64,000 nucleotides of DNA from Streptomyces sp. YPW6. GTDB lineage: Bacteria > Actinomycetota > Actinomycetes > Streptomycetales > Streptomycetaceae. Where the stretch lies: contig NZ_CP076457.1 of assembly GCF_018866325.1 (NCBI RefSeq), forward strand, positions 4,499,001 to 4,563,000, given 5' to 3'. The notes under the pieces are model-generated. The model saw nothing but the letters and a program-made list of their open reading frames with translations. It had not been told where the DNA came from and made no database searches. Made by a program: the position numbers and the translations under genes. This document shows, in pieces, positions 1-9,100 of this stretch. The stretch's first letter is position 1; each line of letters starts with the position of its first letter.

Positions 1-621
1 GCGGACGACGCCCGGCAGGCTGAGAGCGTCCGCGTCGGGCGCCACCAGCAGGTCGACCATCAGCTTGATGACCTCGCGCGGGGTGAAGTGCTCACCCGCG
101 GTCTCGTTGGACTGCTCGGAGAAGCGACGGATCAGCTCCTCGAAGATGTAGCCCATGTTGTGGTTGGGCACGATGTCGGGGTGCAGGTCGAGGTCGGTGA
201 ACCGGCCGATGACCCGGTAGAGCAGGTTCGCGCCGTCGAGCTTCCTGACCTGCTGGCTGAACTCGTACTTGTCGAGGACCTCGCGGGCGTTGTCGGAGAA
301 GGCGCCGATGTAGATCTGCAGGTTCTTCGCCGCGTTCTGCGGGTCGGCCGCGATCTTCTTGAGCGTGAGGTCGCTCTTGTTGTAGAAGGAGTGGCCCGAG
401 GCCCTGCGCAGAAAGTGGTCGATGTCCATCTCCTGGCCCGCGAACCTTTCGACGGTTTCGACCACCTTGTCGCGCGTCGGCTCCAGGACGCATTCCAGGC
501 GGCGCAGCACGGTGAACGGCAGGATGACCTTGCCGTAGTCGGACTGTCGGTAGTCACCGCGCAGGAGATCTGCGACGGACCAGGCGTGGTTCGCCAGCTC
601 CGTGTGCTTGCTGCTGTTCAA
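1..621 (-). CDS. hsdM: Type I restriction-modification DNA methylase HsdM, N-terminal part (cut by window edge)
   Basis: This is the modification subunit of a type I restriction system, which N6-methylates adenine together with HsdS. The 207 visible residues start at a TTG (621) and open MNSSKHTELANHAWSVADLL, the usual HsdM N-terminus. They continue through the helical domain to GEHFTPREV, which precedes the SAM-binding motif I. The catalytic DPACG and NPPF motifs lie beyond the left edge. AGGAC, 5 nt upstream of TTG, is the likely RBS, and no ATG is available in this frame. It lies 91 nt downstream of the methylase/specificity fusion on the same strand, probably in one operon, and hsdS and hsdR are expected further left. 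Family assignment is secure; completeness cannot be judged. Confidence 0.9.
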   Translation of the reverse strand, partial: MNSSKHTELANHAWSVADLLRGDYRQSDYGKVILPFTVLRRLECVLEPTRDKVVETVERFAGQEMDIDHFLRRASGHSFYNKSDLTLKKIAADPQNAAKNLQIYIGAFSDNAREVLDKYEFSQQVRKLDGANLLYRVIGRFTDLDLHPDIVPNHNMGYIFEELIRRFSEQSNETAGEHFTPREVIKLMVDLLVAPDADALSLPGVVR

Positions 622-712
622 GAGGTCCTGGCTTCCTTCCGAAAGAGCACCGTCCGGGCGTGGGACGGCAGGGATTCAGTGTGGTCGTGTGCGGTGGGAC
701 GCGTGGGGCGTT

Positions 713-2968
713 TCAGACAGAACGGCTGCCCGGTTTGGCCGGGCCGCCCGGGCTGTCCGGTGGCAGGAGCACGCCGGCAGTCAGGCCGGTGGTGAGGGCC
801 GTCGCGGTGTCGGCGGCCAGGTCGGCGGTTCGGCGGACGGCCGCGCGCAGTTCGTGCACGCGGCGGAAGGCCTCCCCGTAGCGCCGCTGTTCCTCCAGGG
901 GCAGCAGCGGCACGCGTAGGCGGCCCGGTGTGATGTGCACATGGGTGCTGCCGGTCGACGCGGAGGCGATGTTGTCCTCGGCGCCGAGGAACCCGGCCAG
1001 GAACCACGGGTCGAGGCGGGCGGGGTCGGGGCGCAGGAGGTGGATGTGCTGACCCAGCAGGGCCCCGGCGTCCTGGTCGTCCGCCACCCGGGTCATCGCG
1101 GCCGCGTCGCCGCCGCCCGCGACGGCGCGTACGAGGACGTCCCCGGCTGCTACGGGTTGCGCGGCGTCCGCGTGGATGTCGACAGCCGTACCGGACGGCG
1201 GGCTTCCGGCCGCGATGTCGCGGGCGGCGAGGACCGGCCGCTCCACGGTGGGGGCGCTGGAGCCCTTGGAGCCTCGTGTGCCGGGCGTCGCCGCCCGGAG
1301 CACGGTCAGGGCTCCGCCGCGTGCCAGGTCGGAGACGGTCGCCGTACGCCACTCGCGGGCCGAGGCCCCGGACGGCTGCCACCCATCGGACGCGGAGGAG
1401 GCTGCCAGCGCGGCGACCTGCTCGGCCAGCTGCTTGTGCAGGTCGTCAACGCGGCGGGCCAGGGCGGCCGGGTCGATGTCGGCCGCGGTCGCCCGGACAT
1501 GGCGGGCCGGGGTGACGTCGACGACGTCGTCGAGGAGGTCGACGAGCGGCACCGCGCGGGCGATGCCGGGCTCGTCGGCGTAGGTGTCGGGTGCGGTGGT
1601 GAACGCGGCCCACTGGCCAAGGACCCGGTCGGTCAGCCCCGCCCAGTCGAAGGCGGCGGTCGAGGAAGAGGCAGCGGAAGAGGACGAGCCGGAGCGGCGG
1701 GGGCGTGAGCAGCCACGCGTGCCGGCGTCGGCCGTGGCCGTGTCGGTGGCGGGCGTTGTGCCCGGGGTGCCGTCCCGCTGCTCGCCCTCCCCGTCGACGA
1801 ACAGCACCGTCGTACGGTCCGTGCCGCCCGGCTCGGGACGTTGAAGCACCCAGATCTGAAGGCCGATGTGGAGCGGATACGCGGCACGTGCCGGAAGGGA
1901 GACGACGGCGCGCAGGGCCCCGCCGCGGATGAGTTCCGCGCGGACGCGGCGGCCTGAGGAACGGAAGGCGAGCGCTGGCGGTAGAAGCATGACCGCGTGG
2001 CCGCCGGGCTCCAGGTGCGCGAGGGCGTGCTGTACCCAGGCCAGTTCGGACTCGAAGCGCGGCGGAAGTCCGTACGCCCATCTCGGGTCGTAGGCCAGCT
2101 CGTCGTGGCCCCAGTCCCGGTCGGCGAACGGTGGGTTGCACAGGACGGCGTCCACGGTGACGTCGGGGAAGGCGTCGTGGCGCAGGCTGTCGCCGACGCG
2201 GATCGCCGTCTCGGCCTCGGGTGCGGCGAGCAGGAGCCGGATTGCCGTGCGTCGGCCCTGGACGGGGAGGGAGTCCTGACCGAACAGCTCCCGCGCGCCC
2301 TGCTGGGCGGCGGCCGCCAGGAGCGTGCCGCTGCCGCAGGCGGGGTCGAGAACGCGGGACGTGTCGGCGGGTAGGAGTCGTGCCATGAGCAGCGCCAGGC
2401 CCTTAGGGGTCTGGTAGACGCCGCTGGCGGCGCCTTCATCCAGTTCGCGTTCGGCCAGGACGTCGGCGGCGGCCTGTGGCCCCGCCTCGCGGACGCAACC
2501 CAGCAGCGCGCGGACCGCGCCCGCGTCGTCCGGACCGTAGCGGACCGGTTCCGCCTCGGGCAGGGAGGCCGGAAGCTCGCCCGCGGTCTTCTCCGCTCGG
2601 GCGATCAACTGGTCGTCGGGTAGGGCGGCGAATTCGTCCAGCTCCTCCGGTGCGCGGCGGGACACGGCCGCCACCAGCGGGAACAGCCGTGCGGCCACTC
2701 CCGAGCCGGGTCCCAGCAACCGGAGCGCCGTACGCAGTTCCTCGGTCGGCGCGGCGGCGGAGGTGTGACCGCGTCCACGCAGCCATGCCTGGACGGCCGG
2801 CAGGTCGTAGAGCGGGCTGGTTTCCGTACCCGCGCTGGGGGCGGGGAAGTCGTCGTGGCGGCGACGCCAGTTGCTGACGGTGGCGCGCGTGACCCCTGCG
2901 ATACGGGAGATCTCGGCGGCCGTCACATGCGCTGAGGGCGCCGGTCGGGCGGGTGGCTGCTGGGGCAT
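713..2968 (-). CDS. HTH - N6-adenine DNA methylase - HsdS-like specificity fusion protein
   Basis: The 751-aa protein looks like methylase and specificity functions in one chain. Residues about 16-38 form a helix-turn-helix (ISRIAGVTRATVSNW). The SAM motif I DPACGSG is at 208-214 and the N6-adenine catalytic motif NPPF at 278-281. The last about 230 residues resemble an HsdS target-recognition half, with LRVPLLPLEEQRR followed by a helical stretch. A run around residues 415-430 is Arg/Ser-rich linker. It lies upstream of hsdM on the same strand and divergent from the ATPase operon. The N-terminal HTH could autoregulate through the inverted repeat at 3038-3056; that is inference. The methylase call is firm; target and partners are unknown. 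Confidence 0.85.
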   Translation of the reverse strand: MPQQPPARPAPSAHVTAAEISRIAGVTRATVSNWRRRHDDFPAPSAGTETSPLYDLPAVQAWLRGRGHTSAAAPTEELRTALRLLGPGSGVAARLFPLVAAVSRRAPEELDEFAALPDDQLIARAEKTAGELPASLPEAEPVRYGPDDAGAVRALLGCVREAGPQAAADVLAERELDEGAASGVYQTPKGLALLMARLLPADTSRVLDPACGSGTLLAAAAQQGARELFGQDSLPVQGRRTAIRLLLAAPEAETAIRVGDSLRHDAFPDVTVDAVLCNPPFADRDWGHDELAYDPRWAYGLPPRFESELAWVQHALAHLEPGGHAVMLLPPALAFRSSGRRVRAELIRGGALRAVVSLPARAAYPLHIGLQIWVLQRPEPGGTDRTTVLFVDGEGEQRDGTPGTTPATDTATADAGTRGCSRPRRSGSSSSAASSSTAAFDWAGLTDRVLGQWAAFTTAPDTYADEPGIARAVPLVDLLDDVVDVTPARHVRATAADIDPAALARRVDDLHKQLAEQVAALAASSASDGWQPSGASAREWRTATVSDLARGGALTVLRAATPGTRGSKGSSAPTVERPVLAARDIAAGSPPSGTAVDIHADAAQPVAAGDVLVRAVAGGGDAAAMTRVADDQDAGALLGQHIHLLRPDPARLDPWFLAGFLGAEDNIASASTGSTHVHITPGRLRVPLLPLEEQRRYGEAFRRVHELRAAVRRTADLAADTATALTTGLTAGVLLPPDSPGGPAKPGSRSV

Positions 2969-3016
2969 GGCGTGGGGTTCCGCACCTCTCGGGCCAGTCG
3001 GACGGGGACGGTTAAC

Positions 3017-3079
3017 ACCTTACAACAGTTGCCAAGCCCGTCAAGTCGTTTGACGGTGCTTTCACGGCTGTGCTTATCT
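3017..3079. promoter_or_regulatory. Divergent promoters sharing an inverted-repeat operator
   Basis: CCGTCAA (3038-3044) and TTGACGG (3050-3056) form a 7-5-7 perfect inverted repeat. On the plus strand TTGACG (3050-3055) is a -35 box, 18 nt from TTATCT (3074-3079), facing the ATPase operon. On the minus strand the other arm gives TTGACG (3044-3039), 16 nt from TAAGGT (3022-3017), facing the methylase. One protein bound here could control both sides. The promoter calls are by eye. Confidence 0.6.
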
Positions 3080-3227
3080 GGTTGTGGTTCCGAGTGGAAG
3101 CGTGATGCTGACCGCGTGAACTGCACTGTGGCGCGCCCTGTCGCCGTACAGCGGCACGTCCCCACCGGCAGGTGTCGGTGTCCGCCCCGTCCTCCTCAGC
3201 AGCATCCGGACCCCCGGGAGACAGCAC

Positions 3228-5687
3228 ATGACCGTGACGGAACAGCCCCAGCCGAACGCGGACGAACCCACCGACCCCACTCGGCCGAACCCCGCCGACC
3301 AGCCTCCGCCCCTGGCCGATCTGGTGCGGACCCGTCTGGGCGCGGCGGCACTCACCGAGCCCGTGAAGGCGCTTCTGAAGGAGGCCCTGGGCGAGGACGA
3401 GATCCGTGGAACCTCCCCGGTCGGGTGCGTCTACCTCGACTCCCTCACCGTCAACGGCTTCCGCGGCATCGGCCCTCGTGCCCGGCTGAGCCTCAGCCCC
3501 CGCCCGGGCGTCAACCTCGTCGTGGGCCGCAATGGTTCCGGCAAGTCCAGCCTCGCCGACGCCATCGAGGTCGGCTTCACCGGCTCCCGGGCCCACCGGC
3601 CGGGCCAGGACGCCACGCGTGGCGGCCACTGGGCCAACCTCCACAACGCTGAAAGCCCCAAGATCGAGCTCAAGCTCGCGATCCAGGGCGACACCGGTAA
3701 CAGCACCCTCACCCGCACCTGGACGAGCGAGGAGTTCGGCAGCTCCGAGGCCACCTTCAAGCGCCCGGGCCACGGAGCCGTCCCCCTGGCGGAGGCCGGC
3801 TGGGACACGGCCCTCGCCGACCACCGGCCGTTCCTCTCGTACACCGACCTCGACCTCATGCTCAACGGCAAGCCGTCCGAGCGGTACGACGCGATCGCCA
3901 CCATCCTCGGCATGGACCTGCTCTCCACCGCGACCAACAGGCTGAGCGCACGGGAGAAGGCCCTCACCGCCGCCGTGAAGGAGACGAAGGACGCCCTGCC
4001 CGGTCTGAAGGACGCCCTCTACGCGCTGGAGGACGACGACCGCGCCGTACGGGCCCTGCTCGCCGTGGACACCACGGGAGCCCTGGACCTCGACACCCTC
4101 GACCAGCTCGTCGCCGGTCTCCCCCCGGCCGACGACAGCCGGCTCGCCGAGCTCCAGATCGAGGCCGGGGCACACGGGCCCGACCTGGCGGAGGTGGGGG
4201 AGGCCGTCCAGCGGCTGCGGATCGCCCTCGCCGACGTGGAGGACCTCCACGGCACCGACGCCGAGAACGCCCGGCTGCGCGCCGACCTGCTGGAGAAGGC
4301 CCTCGCCCACGTCGACCGGCACCCCGACGAAGACGTCTGCCCGACGTGCGGAACGGAGCGGACTCTCGGGCGGGAGTGGTACGACCGCGCCTCCCGGCAG
4401 GTGGCGGAGCTGCGCCACGAGGCGAAGACCGCCGAGGACGCGCACGCCGCCGTCCGGACGCGTAAGCGGAACCTCCAGAACCTCATCGAGAACCCCAAGC
4501 GGATCCCCGCTGCCCTGGCCGACCCGTGGAAGGCGTGGACCGACTGCCAGCAGATCACCGACCCCGTCGAGCTCGCCAGGAGCGCGGAGGATGCCGCCAC
4601 GGTCCTCGCCGACGCCTGCGACACCGTCAGGACGCACGCGGTCCGCGAGTTGGAGGAGCGCGACGAGCGGTGGCGCGCGCTCGTCACCCGGCTCGCCGCA
4701 TGGGCGGACAAGGCGCGTGAGGTCGAACGGGACAAGTCCCTGCGGACCGACCTCGGCAAGGCGGTGAGGTGGCTCAAGAGCCTCTCCACCGAGCTGCGGG
4801 AGCAGCGCATGGAGCGCTTCACCGACGCCACGCAGGGCATCTGGGAGCGCCTGCGGCAGGAGAGCAACGTCGACCTCACGGCCGTGAGCCTGAAGGGCAG
4901 CGAGAAGGCGAACGTCCGTAAGCTCGTCATGGCGGCCTCCGTCGACGGCCAGGACGCCCCGGCGCTCGACGTCATGAGCCAGGGGGAGCTGCACTCCCTC
5001 GCGCTCTCCCTCTTCCTGCCGAGGGCCACGACCGCGGACAGCCCGTTCGGCTTCCTCGTCATCGACGACCCCGTGCAGTCGATGGACCCGACCAAGGTGC
5101 ACGGACTTGCCCAGGTGCTGCACGAGATGGGCCGGCACCGGCAGATCGTCGTGTTTACCCACGACCCTCGTCTGCAGAAGGCGTTCACCGACCAGGAACT
5201 GCCGGTCACGGTCTTCCAGGTGACGCGGGGCGAGGGGTCCCGCGTGAAGGTCGCCTGCGTCGACGACCCAGTCGCACAGGCCATCGGCGACGCCCGGGCC
5301 ATCGCCGCCACCCCGGACCTTCCGCCCGGGACGCACAGCCACGTGCTGCCCGGCCTGTGCCGCATCGCCCTGGAGAACGCCTTCCTGGAGGCCGCGTGGA
5401 TCCGCCACCACCGCACCGGCGGATCGGAACACGACCTCCAGGCCGCGATCGACAGCGCGGAGAGGTTCCAGGAGGTCGCGGCCTTCGCCCTCTTCGGCGA
5501 CGTGAGGCGCGGTGGCGACGTCAAGGAGGAGATGCGCCGCCGCTACGGAAGCCCGGCATGCTCCCTGATCCAGCAGTGCCAGAAGGGAGCCCATCCCGAC
5601 GGCGCCTCGATCCCCAACCCCCACCGCTTCGTCACGGACGTCGACAACCTGGCGCAGAAGATCCGCAAGTCGGAGGTGACCGCATGA
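3228..5687 (+). CDS. SbcC/Rad50-like zinc-hook ATPase with RloC-like C-terminal region
   Basis: The 819-aa ABC-type ATPase is of the SMC/Rad50 class. Walker A GRNGSGKS is at 100-107. Coiled-coil arms flank a CPTC zinc hook (C371, C374). The signature MSQGE is at 583-587, Walker B LVIDD at 610-614, and the H-loop VFTHD follows. After the ATPase head about 150 residues remain, with R712-x3-E716 and H789. That order matches the catalytic Arg-Glu-His of PrrC/RloC anticodon nucleases, and RloC is a Rad50-like protein found at type I hsd loci. Nuclease activity is inference. The start is the ATG at 3228. Its stop overlaps the next ATG by 4 nt, so the two are translationally coupled. It is likely a defence component. 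Confidence 0.8.
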   Translation: MTVTEQPQPNADEPTDPTRPNPADQPPPLADLVRTRLGAAALTEPVKALLKEALGEDEIRGTSPVGCVYLDSLTVNGFRGIGPRARLSLSPRPGVNLVVGRNGSGKSSLADAIEVGFTGSRAHRPGQDATRGGHWANLHNAESPKIELKLAIQGDTGNSTLTRTWTSEEFGSSEATFKRPGHGAVPLAEAGWDTALADHRPFLSYTDLDLMLNGKPSERYDAIATILGMDLLSTATNRLSAREKALTAAVKETKDALPGLKDALYALEDDDRAVRALLAVDTTGALDLDTLDQLVAGLPPADDSRLAELQIEAGAHGPDLAEVGEAVQRLRIALADVEDLHGTDAENARLRADLLEKALAHVDRHPDEDVCPTCGTERTLGREWYDRASRQVAELRHEAKTAEDAHAAVRTRKRNLQNLIENPKRIPAALADPWKAWTDCQQITDPVELARSAEDAATVLADACDTVRTHAVRELEERDERWRALVTRLAAWADKAREVERDKSLRTDLGKAVRWLKSLSTELREQRMERFTDATQGIWERLRQESNVDLTAVSLKGSEKANVRKLVMAASVDGQDAPALDVMSQGELHSLALSLFLPRATTADSPFGFLVIDDPVQSMDPTKVHGLAQVLHEMGRHRQIVVFTHDPRLQKAFTDQELPVTVFQVTRGEGSRVKVACVDDPVAQAIGDARAIAATPDLPPGTHSHVLPGLCRIALENAFLEAAWIRHHRTGGSEHDLQAAIDSAERFQEVAAFALFGDVRRGGDVKEEMRRRYGSPACSLIQQCQKGAHPDGASIPNPHRFVTDVDNLAQKIRKSEVTA

Positions 5688-6058
5688 CCACCCCTTCTCC
5701 TGTTTCCGTCGAAGGTCTGCTGCTGGCCGCCGACCGCCTCCTTGACGGTGAACTCGCCGAGGCCACCACCGCCGGCAGGCACCGCGGCGCCTGCCTCGCG
5801 CTGCGGACCGCGCTGGAGATCCGCGTCGACCGGGTGCTGGAAGCCGCGACGCCCGGGCTGTCCCGCACCACGGGGCGCGCCAAGCTGCTCCTCCTGCACT
5901 CCGTCGTGCCGGCGGAGACGGCGCGACGGGCGAAGGCCCTCTGGTCCCAGCTGAGTCTGGGGTGCCACTACCACCTGTACGAGCTCGGGCCCACGTACGA
6001 CCAGGTGCAGGCCTGGCGGACCGAGGCTGACGACCTCGTCCGAGAACTAATCCACTGA
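5684..6058 (+). CDS. Small helical protein coupled to the zinc-hook ATPase (HEPN-like?)
   Basis: I do not recognise this 124-residue, mostly helical protein. It starts at an ATG that overlaps the ATPase stop (ATGA), so it is probably made in a fixed ratio with it. R41-T-A-L-E45 followed by H95-x-H97 mirrors the R-x3-E...H order at the ATPase C-terminus (R712-I-A-L-E716...H789). It could be a HEPN-type nuclease or antitoxin subunit, or the small partner that accompanies SMC-type ATPases in Lamassu-like systems. Both ideas are inference. It is followed 93 nt later by the HelD-like gene in the same direction. Confidence 0.6.
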   Translation: MTTPSPVSVEGLLLAADRLLDGELAEATTAGRHRGACLALRTALEIRVDRVLEAATPGLSRTTGRAKLLLLHSVVPAETARRAKALWSQLSLGCHYHLYELGPTYDQVQAWRTEADDLVRELIH

Positions 6059-6151
6059 CTGTTCGTCACCGTCCGGTTTCTGATAGTTGTTTCAGCGGGG
6101 TACGGGCACATGCCCGTGGCGGTGTCCCCCGGCACCGCAGGGAGGACGCAC

Positions 6152-9100
6152 ATGAGCACCACCACTCGGGACGAGATCCTCGCCGGCGAGCAGCGGGCGG
6201 TGGACCACGCGTACGACTGCTACACCACGAAACTGGCCGAAATGAGCGGCACTTCGGCCGCCACCGCCTCGGCGAGCGGCAAGGACGGGATCGCCAACCG
6301 GGCCGAGGCGGAGGCCCGCGCAGCGGCGTACGGAGGGCTCGGTGACGAGGCGCTGGTCTTCGCCCGCGTCGACGCGTCGGAGGACCCGGGCGGAGAGGCC
6401 CGGCCCTGGTACATCGGACGCCGCAGCGTGCATGACGCCTCGCACGAGCTGGTGGTGCTGCCGTGGACCAGCCCCCTGGCGAAGACCTGGATCGAGGCCC
6501 GGCCCGAGGACCCGGGCGAGGTGGTCCTGCGCCGGCAGCTCCGCTGCGTGCGGCAGGTCGTCGAGAGCTACTTCGACGAGATCTCCTCGTCGGCGTCCGT
6601 TCCCGCGCCCTTGGTCATGCCCGAGCCCGAGCCCGAACTCGCCGCCGTACCAGAACCCCGCAAAGCCGCCGACGACAGCGTGGCGGAGGAGACGGAGGCG
6701 CTCCAGGGCCCGGAGCGCGCGCCCGCCCCCACCCCCGGTGACGTCGTGCGGCGGCAGCGGCGGAAGGCGTTCCAGCCGGACGACTTCCTGCTGCGGGAGC
6801 TCCAGCGGTCGCGCGGCGGTCGGATGCGGGACATCGTCGAGACCATCCGCCGTGACCAGATGGAGCTGGTCACCGGCTCGCCCTCGGACATCCTCGTCGT
6901 GCAGGGCGGCCCCGGTACCGGCAAGTCGGCGGTCGGTCTCCACCGGGTGACCTGGCTCGTCAACAACGATCACTTCAAGGCCCAGGACATCCTCGTCATC
7001 GGCCCCCACCAGCGGTTCCTCGACTACGTCGGGCAGGTCCTGCCCACCCTCGGCACCCGGGACGTCAACGCCGTCCAGCTGGACCGGCTGTGGGAGGGCG
7101 AGATCCTCGGTGTCGATTCGCCGAAGGCGCGTCTCGTGAAGTCGGACGACCGCATGGCGGCCGTGCTGCGGCGTCGCGTCGAGAGCGATTACCGCCCCGA
7201 GGCGCTCGACGCCCTCACCGTCGAGCCCTCCTTCGAGGGTGACGAGCCCGCGATCGTCGTCACCGCCGGCAGTACGACCCTGCGCGTGCCGAAGTCCGAG
7301 GTCCTCGCCCTCCTCGACCGGGCCCACGCCGGCGAGGGGCCCTTTAGGGAGCGGCGCGACCGTTTCCGCGGCCTGTTCGTCGACCGGCTCCTGCAGGGGC
7401 TCGCCGACATCGCACCGCGCCGCGGGCAGGCCGGCACGATCCGCCGCGACCTGGAGCGCAACCACCGGGTCGAGCGCCTCGTCGAACGCGTCTGGCCGTC
7501 CCCCGGCCCCCGGGAGGCCCTGCGCAGCCTCTACGACTCGGCCGACCTCCTGCGGGACTGCGCCGACGGCGCCGACGCCGATCCGTGGACCCTCGACGAC
7601 CACGTCTGCCTCGAAGAGCTCCGCGTGCTGATCAGCGGCGACACCCCACCGCGCTACGGCCACATCGTCGTCGACGAGGCCCAGGACCTCACGCCCATGC
7701 AGGCCCGCTCCCTGCGGCGGCGCTGTGCCGCGGGCGGCTCCATGACCGTCCTGGGCGACCTCGCGCAGGCGACGGGCGCCCACATCCCGACGAGCTGGGA
7801 TCTGCTCGGCGCACTCCTCTCCGACCACGGCGACTGGAGCGTGGCCCAGCTCACCACCAGCTACCGCGTCCCCGCCGAGATCATGGAGTTCGTCGCCCCT
7901 CTCGCGCACGCGATCGCCCCGTCCCTGCCGTACCCGCAGGCCGTCCGTGAGGCGGGAGCGGACGCCGTACGGACCGTAGCGACCGAGCCGTGGAAGCTGC
8001 TCGACGACACCGTCGACCAGGTGGCCCGACTCGTCGACACCAGCGACGGCAGCAACCCCCGCTCCGTGGCCGTCATCGTCCCCGACGACTCGGACTGGCT
8101 GGACGCGATCAGCCGCAGGATCGCCGAGGGCGACGCCATCGGCGAGCAGCACCGCGAGGCCGTGTCCGTACTGGCCGCCACCCAGGCCAAGGGCATGGAG
8201 TACGACCACGTCCTGGTCATCGAGCCCGCCACCATCGCCGACCGCGGCCCCGCAGGACTGCGCCAGTTGTATGTGGCCCTCACTCGCAGCACCCAGAGCC
8301 TCACTGTCCTGCACACCGCCCCGCTGCCGGCGGCGCTCACCGCCTCCGCGGACGACACCGAACCCGCGGCACCGGACGCCCGGCCGACGGGCGCGGCGGA
8401 AAGCCTTCCCCGGATCGGCAGCGATGTCCGGGTCGAGGTCGTGGGCCACGTCTCCGGCGGCCGGTACAAGGTCAGGCCGTTGTCTCCGGTGATCGGTCGG
8501 CCGCTCGTGCTCACCGTCCGCCAGGGCTCGGTTCCCCCGCGCCGGGGTGACGAGCTGGACTGCTGGGTGTTCGCGAACGACACGAGTCAGACGGTGCTCA
8601 CCGCCGATCAGCGTGGCCGGTCGCCCATCTCGGAGCGGATGGCGGGGCGCTATCTCGCGGCGCTGGCCGTGCTGGGAGAGCTGACCGGCAGCGACGGCGA
8701 CATTCCCGAGGCCCGCAGCTACCTCTCCGAACTCCAGGGCATGGCCAACCGCATCCTCCGACGTGACCAGGCCGACTGGGTCGACGTACTTCACCTGTTC
8801 GGTGATCCGGACAGAGAACGACTCGGGGTTCTTCGAGACCTTGCCGCGACAACCAACCGTGCGCTCAAGGAGGGAACTTTCGACGCAGGTCGGCTCGCGG
8901 AGGAACTGGGCGCCTCCGGCTGGGCAGGGCCCCTCGCCGAAGCACGACGAGAGCTTCAGGAGCGCTTCGGCACGGAGACGAAACCGAACTCCGACGGCGC
9001 GGTCCCCGTCGCCCCGCCGCAACCCGATCAGAAGGAAGAAGCACAGATGACCACCGCGGACACCACCGCCGCAACACCGGCCGTGACCACGAAGGACGGC

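Noticed and set aside
3028..3036. TTGCCA half-site in the defence intergenic region
   Set aside because: A single half-site without the N4-spaced partner; not counted with operators O1-O3.
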